NCBI GenBank assembly: GCA_002435835.1
Contig: DIVM01000237.1
Coordinates: forward strand, 1-12,987
DNA: 12,987 nucleotides
Origin: Firmicutes bacterium UBA6132
GTDB taxonomy: Bacteria; Bacillota_A; Clostridia; Tissierellales; Sedimentibacteraceae
Reading direction: 5' to 3'
Shown: piece after piece, positions 1-6,799 of the stretch
Numbering within the stretch: position 1 is the first letter of the stretch
Layout: each line of letters begins with the position of its first letter
The notes under the pieces: generated by a model
The model's input: the letters and a program-made list of their open reading frames with translations, nothing else
Database searches by the model: none
What the model was told of the DNA's origin: nothing
Program-made: the position numbers and the translations under genes

Positions 1-529
1 TCATTTAATGTTAGCATATAGAAAACAGTGTTTACAATGTTATATAAAGGTATTAAACTTGCTATTTTCCTTTTATGTAAAATATTTTAAATAAGTGTAA
101 TATATATTTTTAATTAAATTAAGACAAGGAGGGCCGTCTATTAAGTATACGAACATAAATACAACACATAAAGATTATACTAAAAATTAGTTTTTAAACT
201 AATAAAACCTCAACTTTAAAAATTAAACTAAAGAATAAAAAAATATATAGAATATTATAATAATGATCGAATTAAACAAAATTTAAACTGGTAAAGCCCA
301 GTTAAGTATCAAAACAATGCTATATAATATATGCCAGTGTATAGTTACACTGGCATATATTATTATAATGTTCAACTTTAGGGTGCACTTCACCATAAGG
401 TCAGCATATCACATTAATGTTTGTCTTCTTGAAGTTACAATTCCCAAAATGTTGTCAGGAAGGAAAAATATTATAATTTAATCGCCACGAAAACGTAAAG
501 GATACGAAAACCAAATACCTAAACTAATC
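1..529. other. AT-rich region without a supported gene
   Basis: I see no credible gene in this stretch. It is very AT-rich and contains three inverted repeats: a near-perfect palindrome at 186-203 (ATTAGTTT, 2 nt, AAACTAAT), a small hairpin at 286-303 (AACTGG, 6 nt, CCAGTT), and a long one at 324-363 listed separately. An SD-like AAGGAGGG near 126-133 is not followed by a start codon at useful distance. A 37-codon open frame at 368-481 has no ribosome binding site and looks accidental. Positions 370-392 resemble the terminal repeat of an IS3-family element; see the findings. Confidence 0.6.
324..363. repeat. 18-bp perfect inverted repeat (hairpin)
   Basis: The arms 324-341 and 346-363 are exact reverse complements around a 4-nt TAGT loop, with the GC-containing core TGCCAGTGTA/TACACTGGCA. 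On neither strand is the stem followed by a proper T-tract, so it is not a textbook intrinsic terminator, although it could end transcription weakly. It may instead be a structured RNA, a transposon-derived palindrome or a protein-binding site. It lies immediately before the IS-end-like sequence at 370-392. Confidence 0.75.
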
Positions 530-559
530 AAAAAAAAGATTTGAGTTTCCCCAAATCTT
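530..559 (-). terminator. Intrinsic terminator of the ABC importer operon
   Basis: Read on the minus strand, an 8-bp stem AAGATTTG/CAAATCTT (559-552 with 543-536) encloses an 8-nt loop and is followed directly by a run of eight T (537-530, overlapping the stem end). It lies 15 nt after the stop codon of the last permease gene, which is where the operon should end. Confidence 0.85.
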
Positions 560-574
560 CTATCATTCAAAAAA

Positions 575-1864
575 CTAATCAATTGTTATTCTTGATTTTT
601 TATTTTGTCTCCATACATACAGACCTAAAGCAAGACCTATAACTCCATAAACCATAAATGTTCTAAAATATTCTCCTAAAAGAGCATTACCAAATAATGC
701 TTTACCTATTTCAGGTGACATTATGAACATAGAGTTAAACAACAATGTACCTATTATGGCATGTCTATTATTAGCCCTTGATGTTGAAGCTCCTCCAACT
801 AACAATGAAGCAACTGAAAACATACCTATTTGTGTATGTGCATTGTATGTATTCAATGTACCCATATTTTGTAAAAATATTATTTGACCCCATGCTGCTA
901 ATACCGTGGACATTACTGTAGCAATTATTCTTGTTCTATCAACATTTATACCTGATGATTCAGCTATATGCTGATTTTGCCCAACACTTCTGAAATCCTG
1001 TCCAAGCTTTGTTTTCATTATTAATTCATTAAATGCACAAAGTGCAATAACTAACATAGCTGTAACAACAGGAACTTTATTTACTTGCATAAGGATATTG
1101 TTTGTAGCTATGGAAACAACACTAATTCCTATCATTATTAAACATGCTAAAACATTAAAATAAAACATGATATTTTTATTAGATTTTATTTTATTTTTTT
1201 TGTAACTAATAAATATTAAACATAATATAACAACAGCTACAATCAAAACTGCCCACATGAATGGAATTTTCATAATATTATCAAGTGCATATTTCATTCC
1301 GCCATCTTTAGCTGCACCTAAGTCTACAGTCATCCTAACACCTATACCGCTTGGATTAACTAAAGGATTTGTAGGATTAACCTTAATTATAGCTCCAACA
1401 ACAAACAAGAATAAAAATTGATATATACCATTTGCAAAATATCCAACTATTAAGCTGGCTATCATTTCCTGGCCCCTTGTTTTGTTATATAAGAGTCCTG
1501 CAAAATATCCGAATAAAGCAGCAAATGGGAATGATATTAAAAAGCATAATAACAACCCGTGTACTCCACCAATTCCAAAATATCTTACAAAAGCTATAGC
1601 AATTTGACCAGCCATAGCACCTATAACTATACCAAAGTTAAGTCCTAATCCTGCTATTACAGGTATTATCAAAGATAATACTAAGAATGCATTTCTGAAC
1701 AACCTACTTGTAAGTTCATTTAAAAAATAATTTACAGAAACACCTGTTGAAACAACAAAACCGAATATTGTAAAAACAATGAATATAATTGTAACTATAT
1801 TGTCCAATATCCAAGAAGACGTATCTTTCCTTGCATTTAATCTTTCACCAGTAATATTTTGCAT
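575..1864 (-). CDS. ABC importer permease, RbsC/BMP type (429 aa)
   Basis: Inner-membrane permease of the BPD_transp_2 family, which forms half of the membrane channel of ribose-, sugar- or nucleoside-type importers. Hydrophobic segments are visible around residues 20-40, 58-92, 102-125, 135-160, 200-220, 233-255, 264-280, 312-332, 345-385 and 400-418. Family motifs are GLGLNFGIVIGAMAGQ (72-87) and the C-terminal LLVGGASTSRA (354-364), both mirrored in the upstream permease. The cytoplasmic coupling loop lies near residues 286-310. The ATG shares one base with the TAA stop of the preceding gene (TAATG) and has an AAGGAGG site 9 nt upstream, so translation is probably coupled. It is longer than its partner because of a basic loop (222-232, KKNKIKSNKN-like) and an extra hydrophobic stretch at 233-255. 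The substrate cannot be read from the sequence. Confidence 0.9.
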   Translation of the reverse strand: MQNITGERLNARKDTSSWILDNIVTIIFIVFTIFGFVVSTGVSVNYFLNELTSRLFRNAFLVLSLIIPVIAGLGLNFGIVIGAMAGQIAIAFVRYFGIGGVHGLLLCFLISFPFAALFGYFAGLLYNKTRGQEMIASLIVGYFANGIYQFLFLFVVGAIIKVNPTNPLVNPSGIGVRMTVDLGAAKDGGMKYALDNIMKIPFMWAVLIVAVVILCLIFISYKKNKIKSNKNIMFYFNVLACLIMIGISVVSIATNNILMQVNKVPVVTAMLVIALCAFNELIMKTKLGQDFRSVGQNQHIAESSGINVDRTRIIATVMSTVLAAWGQIIFLQNMGTLNTYNAHTQIGMFSVASLLVGGASTSRANNRHAIIGTLLFNSMFIMSPEIGKALFGNALLGEYFRTFMVYGVIGLALGLYVWRQNKKSRITID

Positions 1865-2928
1865 TATTTTGCGCCTCCTTTTACTTGTGTTAAAGCATAA
1901 AGGATTATTCCATTTTGAACTACCATTCTCATTATTTCAGACAAATCCATACCAACAAATATTTTATTAGCTACAGGAAGTGCTGTTGTCAACAATCCTT
2001 GAAATAATATAACTCCTATAATTACATTAGAAACTTTTGCCCTTGATGCTGTAGCTCCACCTATTAAAATTGCAGCAACTGCAGAAAATGCCATCATTAA
2101 AGGTGCACCGTATAGCTGAGCATATCCATAACTTTGAGAATAAACTATTATACCTATTGCACCCAGCACTGTTGAAATAATATTTGCAATTATTCTGTTT
2201 TTATCAATATTTAAACCTGCTGCTTTTGCAAAATTAGCACTCATTCCTCCAGCTGTTATGGCAATACCTGTTTTTGATTTTGAAAACAACCAAACTAATA
2301 AACAGAAAAATAAGAATACCATCAATAAACCTGTAGGTACAATTACACCCACAATTTCAAACATTAAAAAATTATTTAATATTTGAGCTCCGCCAACTAC
2401 ATCAAGCTGTATAGTTTCCCTTAATCCTGTTCCAATGAACCAACCCATTTTAGGGCTTGTAAATGGTACCATAAGCCACACTAAACACATTAAAGCTGCT
2501 ATTGAAAATCCAGTATAAGTTGCAATAGTCATTTCTGAACCTTTTACAGCATTAAGAAGTTTTCCATAAAAATAACCTACTACAACTGCAATTGGTATTG
2601 CTATAACAACCGAAACTATTAACCATGATAAGCCCGTAAATCCAAATTCAATTGAACATACAAGTGCAAACAAACCACAAACTACACCTACTGGAAGTGC
2701 AAAGTTTGGTCCTGTACCGGACTGTATGGAAGGAACCATAGCAAGTACAAGTATTCCGTTCATGCCAGCTCTTTTAAGAGTATCACTTAATAATGTACCA
2801 ATTGAAATATCAAAATAAGCTCCTGCTATAAGCGTAACAACCCAAAAACATGCTATAATAATTGTAGGTAAACCAATGCTTCTGACCACATCTTTTAAAT
2901 TTATTTTATTTTCCGTTGTACCTGTCAT
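1864..2928 (-). CDS. ABC importer permease, RbsC/BMP type (354 aa)
   Basis: Second membrane subunit of the importer and a paralogue of the downstream 429-residue permease, so the channel is presumably a heterodimer. Hydrophobic segments lie near residues 18-38, 56-68, 76-95, 98-120, 135-155, 188-215, 245-265, 275-292, 300-320 and 335-347. Shared motifs are GTGPNFALPVGVVCG (71-85), the cytoplasmic loop 219-244 and ILIGGATASRA (287-297). Its ATG follows the TAA of the ATPase gene with no gap, with an AAAGGGGTG binding site inside the end of that gene, so expression is probably translationally coupled. The length fits single permeases of this family. Function as an importer permease is secure from family and context; ligand identity is not. 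Confidence 0.92.
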   Translation of the reverse strand: MTGTTENKINLKDVVRSIGLPTIIIACFWVVTLIAGAYFDISIGTLLSDTLKRAGMNGILVLAMVPSIQSGTGPNFALPVGVVCGLFALVCSIEFGFTGLSWLIVSVVIAIPIAVVVGYFYGKLLNAVKGSEMTIATYTGFSIAALMCLVWLMVPFTSPKMGWFIGTGLRETIQLDVVGGAQILNNFLMFEIVGVIVPTGLLMVFLFFCLLVWLFSKSKTGIAITAGGMSANFAKAAGLNIDKNRIIANIISTVLGAIGIIVYSQSYGYAQLYGAPLMMAFSAVAAILIGGATASRAKVSNVIIGVILFQGLLTTALPVANKIFVGMDLSEIMRMVVQNGIILYALTQVKGGAK

Positions 2929-4527
2929 TTAAGAAACACCCCTTTCTTCACCTTTTTTGCGGCTACCAGACATCATCAATCCAAAATCGACATCTGAAGC
3001 TAATGGAGAAAGAACCCCTTCGACTTTGCCCTCACATATTATCGCTATTTTATCACATATGCTTCGTAATTCTGCAAGTTCTGAAGATGTCATAATTATA
3101 GTCATTCCAAATTCTTGATTCAATTTTAGTAAAACATCTAAAACTAATTTTTTAGCTCCTATATCAATACCTCTTGTAGGCTCTGAAACAAATAAAAGTA
3201 TTGGTTTTTGTGACAAAGCTCTTGCAACGCAAACCTTTTGCTGATTTCCTCCGCTAAGCCTTCCAGTTGACTGAGCAGGCGAAGTACATCTTATATCAAG
3301 TTCTTTTATCATATCTATTGCATGTTTCCTTATTTGGTTTGTATCTTTAAGTTTAATTAAACCAAAATTTTTTAAGAAGTCATTATTTATTTGCATTGCA
3401 GTAAAAGCTATATTTAACTCAATAGATTCATCAAGGAGAAGGCCAATTCCTTTTCTATCTTCACTTACAAAACCTAAACCTGCCTTAATTGAAAGCTTTG
3501 GATCATTCAATGTTAATTTTTTTCCATTAAAAATTACTTCTCCTTTTGAAGGATATATACCCATTAAACCATTAGCAATACCGAGTTTTCCTTGACCTGC
3601 TAATCCTCCAATGCCAAGTATTTCACCTTTTTTTACTTCAAGGTTTATACCTTTTACATATTCACCAGGCATAGCAACATGCAAATCATTAATGCTAAGT
3701 ATAGTTTCATCAGTTATTTCTCTACTAACAGCTTTATTTCTTTCAATAGACACTTTTCTTCCTACCATAAGTTGAGCTATATCAACTGTACTTGTGTCTT
3801 CTATATTTTTTGTAACTACATGCTCTCCATCTCTTAAAATTGTTACTTTGTCTGCAACTTCAACAATTTCATCAAGCCTATGACTTATAAAAATTATTCC
3901 TATTCCCGTTTTTGCAAGCTTTCTTATAGCATTTAGTAAATTTTTTGCTTCTGCTTCTGTTAAAACTGCAGTTGGTTCATCAAATACAAGGATTTTAATG
4001 CCAGTCTTATCAATTTCACGTGCAATTTCTATAAACTGCATATGTCCTACTGGTAGTCCTTCAACTTTTGCATATTCTTCAATATTCATATCCAGTTTAT
4101 CAAGTGCTTTTCTTGCATCTTCATTCATTTTTTTATTATCGAGAGTTTCATATCTTTTACCAAAAATACCGCTTACTATGTTTGGATTCGTTATTTCTCT
4201 ATTTAATTTAATATTTTCTGTTATAGTAAACCCGGGAATCAACATAAATTCCTGATGTACCATTCCAATTCCATAATCTATTGCTTCATGAGGAGTTTTA
4301 ATATTAACTTCTTTACCATCAATTTCTATTGATCCATCATATCCACCTGTTGTATGAATAACAGGCATACCAAAAAGTATGTTCATTAAAGTAGATTTAC
4401 CAGCTCCATTTTCCCCTATAAGAGCATGTATCTCGCCTTTTTTTAATTGTAAATTTATATTTTTTAATACTTTATTTCCGTAATACTCTTTAGAAACATT
4501 TTTAATGTTGAGAAGGTTATCACTCAA
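2929..4527 (-). CDS. Double-domain ABC importer ATPase, RbsA/BMP type (532 aa)
   Basis: Cytoplasmic ATPase that powers the importer. Two fused ABC domains are visible. The first has Walker A GENGAGKS (38-45), a Q-loop near HQEF (91-94), a degenerate signature LPVGHMQ (158-164), Walker B ILVFDEP (179-185) and switch His216. The second has a degenerate Walker A (GLAGQGKLG, 308-316), a full signature LSGGNQQK (424-431), Walker B LLFVSEP (444-450) with Ser448 where Asp is usual, and Ser instead of His at the switch (TSSEL, 480-484). One strong and one degenerate site is normal for RbsA/MglA/YufO-type proteins, so this is not decay. The start is TTG: AGGAGGT at 4534-4540 lies at ideal distance and no competing ATG is near. 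Both permease genes follow without a gap. Confidence 0.94.
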   Translation of the reverse strand: MSDNLLNIKNVSKEYYGNKVLKNINLQLKKGEIHALIGENGAGKSTLMNILFGMPVIHTTGGYDGSIEIDGKEVNIKTPHEAIDYGIGMVHQEFMLIPGFTITENIKLNREITNPNIVSGIFGKRYETLDNKKMNEDARKALDKLDMNIEEYAKVEGLPVGHMQFIEIAREIDKTGIKILVFDEPTAVLTEAEAKNLLNAIRKLAKTGIGIIFISHRLDEIVEVADKVTILRDGEHVVTKNIEDTSTVDIAQLMVGRKVSIERNKAVSREITDETILSINDLHVAMPGEYVKGINLEVKKGEILGIGGLAGQGKLGIANGLMGIYPSKGEVIFNGKKLTLNDPKLSIKAGLGFVSEDRKGIGLLLDESIELNIAFTAMQINNDFLKNFGLIKLKDTNQIRKHAIDMIKELDIRCTSPAQSTGRLSGGNQQKVCVARALSQKPILLFVSEPTRGIDIGAKKLVLDVLLKLNQEFGMTIIMTSSELAELRSICDKIAIICEGKVEGVLSPLASDVDFGLMMSGSRKKGEERGVS

Positions 4528-4533
4528 AATATT

Positions 4534-4540
4534 ACCTCCT
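4534..4540 (-). promoter_or_regulatory. Ribosome binding site fixing a TTG start
   Basis: AGGAGGT on the minus strand, with GGAGG 7 nt before the TTG at 4527-4525. This supports TTG as initiator of the ATPase gene. Confidence 0.85.
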
Positions 4541-4655
4541 AATAAATTTTATTTTTAGTTGAATTATGATTAACCTACATTCGAAGAATGCTGATGCATG
4601 TCATAACTTTCACCAAAAAGTCACCAAGTAAATTTTTTGGCCGTTAAGACATTAT

Positions 4656-4704
4656 AAAAGGAATAAAACAGAAGTTCATTTGTACAGAAATCCTGTTTCA
4701 TTCC
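4656..4704 (-). terminator. Intercistronic hairpin, probable partial terminator or processing stem
   Basis: On the minus strand a 12-bp stem GGAATGAAACAG/CTGTTTTATTCC (4704-4693 with 4671-4660, one G-U pair) with a 21-nt loop is followed by TTTTATAA (from 4659 down). It lies between the binding-protein gene and the ATPase gene of the same operon. Such stems usually let the binding protein be made in excess, through partial termination or by protecting the 3' end of the upstream message. The large loop and short T-run suggest incomplete termination. Confidence 0.6.
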
Positions 4705-4736
4705 CCTGTTTCATATTTAAAAATTAAATATAAAAA

Positions 4737-5981
4737 TTATTTGATTATCATATCTTTGCTATATGTTAAGAAATCCATTATTATTAGTCTATAGTTATCA
4801 TATGTAACTGTAGTTCCATTTGCTGTTTCTGCATATGGACTTGTTACAACTGAAACGCCTGCATAATCTTTCATACATTCTTCTAATACTTTAAGATCAA
4901 GTGTATTTGTATCAGCAACTTCACCATTCATCCATTTTATAGCATATTCAGTTGATGCTACTGTTCCCATCATTGCAACTGGAACTGGCCATGTAGAGAA
5001 TCTGCCAAGAACACCTTTTTCGTCTAATTTTGCTGCTGTTTGAGAAATTACATTTTTCAAACTATCTTCTGTATAATCTCCTGATTCGATACCAAGAGCT
5101 GTTGGATATCCATGATATGGTGATGGACAGCATGGTTGTGGATATATTGCGCCTGCATCAACGCTTGCTTTAATTAAAGGAATTTGCATTGAACAGTTAG
5201 TAGAGAAAAACGCAGTATCTTTTCCATATTGTGCTACCATTTTTGGAACATCTTCAAGTATAAATTGTTGTGCTCCTGTAACTCCAGAGTCACCTGTTGG
5301 GTCTGGTGCCGTTGCATCAACAAACTCTATTCCTAATTTTGCACATTGTTCTTTCATAATTTCTCTTCTTGATGAAAGAAGAACTTGAGACATATGTCTT
5401 GGGAATGAATAGTGTACAAAAGTTTTAGCTCCTAATTTTTGAGCTTGTTCTGGAATATTGTATCCCATTTGTAACTCATCAGGTTGTAAAATTAAATCAG
5501 CTCTTGAAGAAACATCTGGTGGATTTTCTTGTGGTGTACAATAAACAATGAACATATCATCACGAGTTTCTAACAATTTATCAACTGCAGCATTTGTTCC
5601 TGGAACAGCTTGGTTGATAATTAATGCTTTTATTTCTGGGTCAGCTGCTAATTTAGCAACTATACTAACCATTTGCTCTTGTTCAGCCATAAAGTTATCA
5701 GGCCAAAGAACGTGAACTATTTTTTCATCCCCATATCTTTTAACCATTTCTTGTGCTGAACGATACTCTTCTTCATTTTGAGAAAGAGTATTAGTAACAA
5801 TAGCTACTTTACCTTTGCCATCGTATGGTAACGTTTCGCCTGTTGCCGGTTGTTCGCTTGTTGCTGGTGTTTCAGAACCAGTTGCTGCTGGTGTTTGAGC
5901 AGGAGTATCTGTTTTTGTGCTACAACCTGCCATACTGAAAACCATGCATATTACTAAAAACATACTAAAAAACCTTTTCAT
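4737..5981 (-). CDS. Solute-binding lipoprotein, DUF3798 family (414 aa)
   Basis: Extracellular binding protein of the importer, anchored by lipid. Residues 1-20 form a lipoprotein signal (KR at 2-3, hydrophobic core 4-17, lipobox M-A-G-C with Cys20 as the modified residue), followed by a Thr/Ala/Pro-rich linker to about residue 50. The mature domain starts with KVAIVTNTLSQNEEEYRSAQ (58-77), typical of type I periplasmic binding folds. Recognisable DUF3798 stretches are LWPDNFMAEQEQM (92-104), HYSFPRHMSQVLLSSRREIM (190-209) and CCPSPYHGYPTALGIESGDY (284-303). It is not a standard BMP protein, although it heads a BMP/RbsABC-type operon. An earlier in-frame TTG (5996) would start inside the GGAGGG site, so ATG 5981 was chosen. 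The ligand is unknown to me. Confidence 0.88.
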   Translation of the reverse strand: MKRFFSMFLVICMVFSMAGCSTKTDTPAQTPAATGSETPATSEQPATGETLPYDGKGKVAIVTNTLSQNEEEYRSAQEMVKRYGDEKIVHVLWPDNFMAEQEQMVSIVAKLAADPEIKALIINQAVPGTNAAVDKLLETRDDMFIVYCTPQENPPDVSSRADLILQPDELQMGYNIPEQAQKLGAKTFVHYSFPRHMSQVLLSSRREIMKEQCAKLGIEFVDATAPDPTGDSGVTGAQQFILEDVPKMVAQYGKDTAFFSTNCSMQIPLIKASVDAGAIYPQPCCPSPYHGYPTALGIESGDYTEDSLKNVISQTAAKLDEKGVLGRFSTWPVPVAMMGTVASTEYAIKWMNGEVADTNTLDLKVLEECMKDYAGVSVVTSPYAETANGTTVTYDNYRLIIMDFLTYSKDMIIK

Positions 5982-5988
5982 AATTTGT

Positions 5989-5994
5989 CCCTCC
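5989..5994 (-). promoter_or_regulatory. Ribosome binding site fixing the ATG at 5981
   Basis: GGAGGG on the minus strand lies 7 nt before the ATG at 5981. It overlaps the upstream in-frame TTG at 5996, ruling out that longer start. Confidence 0.85.
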
Positions 5995-6019
5995 AAATAA
6001 ATTATCGTTATACAAGATA

Positions 6020-6048
6020 ATTATAGTTGAATAATTATAAACTGTCAA
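6020..6048 (-). promoter_or_regulatory. Consensus sigma-A promoter of the ABC importer operon
   Basis: On the minus strand TTGACA (6048-6043) and TATAAT (6025-6020) are both perfect and exactly 17 nt apart. Transcription should start near 6013, giving a leader of about 30 nt, too short for a riboswitch. A direct repeat of ATAATTAT overlaps the spacer and -10 box and might be an operator, though in such AT-rich DNA it may be chance. Confidence 0.88.
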
Positions 6049-6305
6049 TATTTAATTTATTTACCATTTTTATCTAATTTGAATACATAAAGAAAAGTTT
6101 GTATATATAAGAAACTACCCTTTTTCTGTTTTAACATTAAATAAATGTAATTATAACTTTAACAAAATAACTGTATTCAACAAATAAATTACAAAAGAAA
6201 TACTTCAAAAAATCATATGCTTATTTTTATCTACAATTTCTTACAAAATAGTAATGATGCACTTTAAATATTTTTATATTTATACATCAGATTTATAATT
6301 TAAAT

Positions 6306-6329
6306 AAAAAAAACGGGTGATATACACCC
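6306..6329 (-). terminator. Intrinsic terminator after the 110-aa gene
   Basis: On the minus strand GGGTG, 5 nt, CACCC (6329-6325 with 6319-6315) is followed after one base by a run of eight T (6313-6306). The stem is only 5 bp but GC-rich, and it begins one or two bases after the stop codon of the gene it closes. Confidence 0.75.
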
Positions 6330-6330
6330 A

Positions 6331-6663
6331 TTATTTTAAACCATCTAAAAATTTTCTCATTTTCTTTTTCTGATCTGGAGTTAAAAACATTTCAAATTTT
6401 TTTAACTCTTGAACTTTTTTTTGATATTCTTCTTCACCATATTGTTCTTTTAGCTTTTTGCTGTATTCTTTTGCATCTTTTAAAATATCATCCTCAGATT
6501 TATTTTTATACTTTTCTTTAAATTGATTAAATTGGTCGTTAGCAGCAACATCTTCTAAATTATTTGGCTTTTTGTTGTTAGTCATATTTTTAGACTTATT
6601 GTTTTGATTGTTTTGTGATCCTTTTTTATTTTCATCATCAAAATTTTTAAAAATATTTGCCAT
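6331..6663 (-). CDS. Hypothetical charged helical protein (110 aa)
   Basis: I do not recognise a named family. Residues 1-10 (MANIFKNFDD) are followed by an Asn/Lys-rich, probably disordered stretch to about residue 38. The second half (40-110) is Lys/Glu-rich and predicted helical, with motifs FKEKYKNKSEDDILKDAKEY and the tail FLTPDQKKKMRKFLDGLK. It has no signal peptide, membrane segment or cysteine. The start at 6663 was chosen because GGAGGGAG (6678-6671) lies at good spacing; the frame can be extended upstream to 6801 but that extension is Cys/Phe-rich and unlike the rest. It is divergent from the gene beginning near 6800, with 136 bp between them, so the two may be co-regulated. Product real, function unknown. 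Confidence 0.75.
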   Translation of the reverse strand: MANIFKNFDDENKKGSQNNQNNKSKNMTNNKKPNNLEDVAANDQFNQFKEKYKNKSEDDILKDAKEYSKKLKEQYGEEEYQKKVQELKKFEMFLTPDQKKKMRKFLDGLK

Positions 6664-6670
6664 AAAACTA

Positions 6671-6678
6671 CTCCCTCC
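6671..6678 (-). promoter_or_regulatory. Ribosome binding site fixing the start at 6663
   Basis: GGAGGGAG on the minus strand, 7 nt before ATG 6663. It excludes the 46-residue N-terminal extension reaching to 6801. Confidence 0.8.
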
Positions 6679-6787
6679 ATTTCTATTACATAATATGCAT
6701 TTAAATAAAAAGAATTCCAACTTAATTTTCAAGATATTTGTAACACAATTGAAATAACCACATACAATATAATATTCAAATAATGAG
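6679..6787. other. Shared upstream region of two divergent unknown genes
   Basis: This AT-rich spacer must carry both promoters, but neither is clear. On the plus strand TATAAT at 6768-6773 has only TTGAAA (6749-6754) at 13 nt, which is too close, or TTGTAA (6738-6743) too far. CATACAAT at 6761-6768 equals the -10 consensus of the sporulation factor sigma-E, but no matching -35 element lies 14-15 nt upstream. I therefore call no promoter. Confidence 0.45.
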
Positions 6788-6795
6788 AAGGTGAT
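6788..6795 (+). promoter_or_regulatory. Ribosome binding site suggesting a non-standard ATT start
   Basis: AAGGTGAT matches the 3' part of the AAAGGAGGTGAT consensus. It overlaps the GTG at 6791, leaves 16 nt to the ATG at 6812, and stands at the normal distance from an in-frame ATT at 6800. Confidence 0.45.
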
Positions 6796-6799
6796 AACC

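Larger units (their letters stand above)
5982..6330. other. Intergenic region upstream of the importer operon
   Basis: Apart from the ribosome binding site and promoter of the importer operon (5989-6048) and the terminator of the next gene (6306-6329), I see nothing in this AT-rich stretch. No purine, guanidine or other riboswitch core is evident on either strand. Confidence 0.6.

Noticed and set aside
368..481. 37-codon open frame
   Set aside because: No ribosome binding site, no recognisable motif, and it overlaps the IS-end-like sequence.
2929..4527. Degenerate second ATP site of the ABC ATPase as a sign of decay
   Set aside because: Loss of the second Walker A, catalytic Asp and switch His is usual for this family.
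5982..6013. Purine or other riboswitch controlling the importer
   Set aside because: The predicted leader is about 30 nt, too short for any known aptamer.
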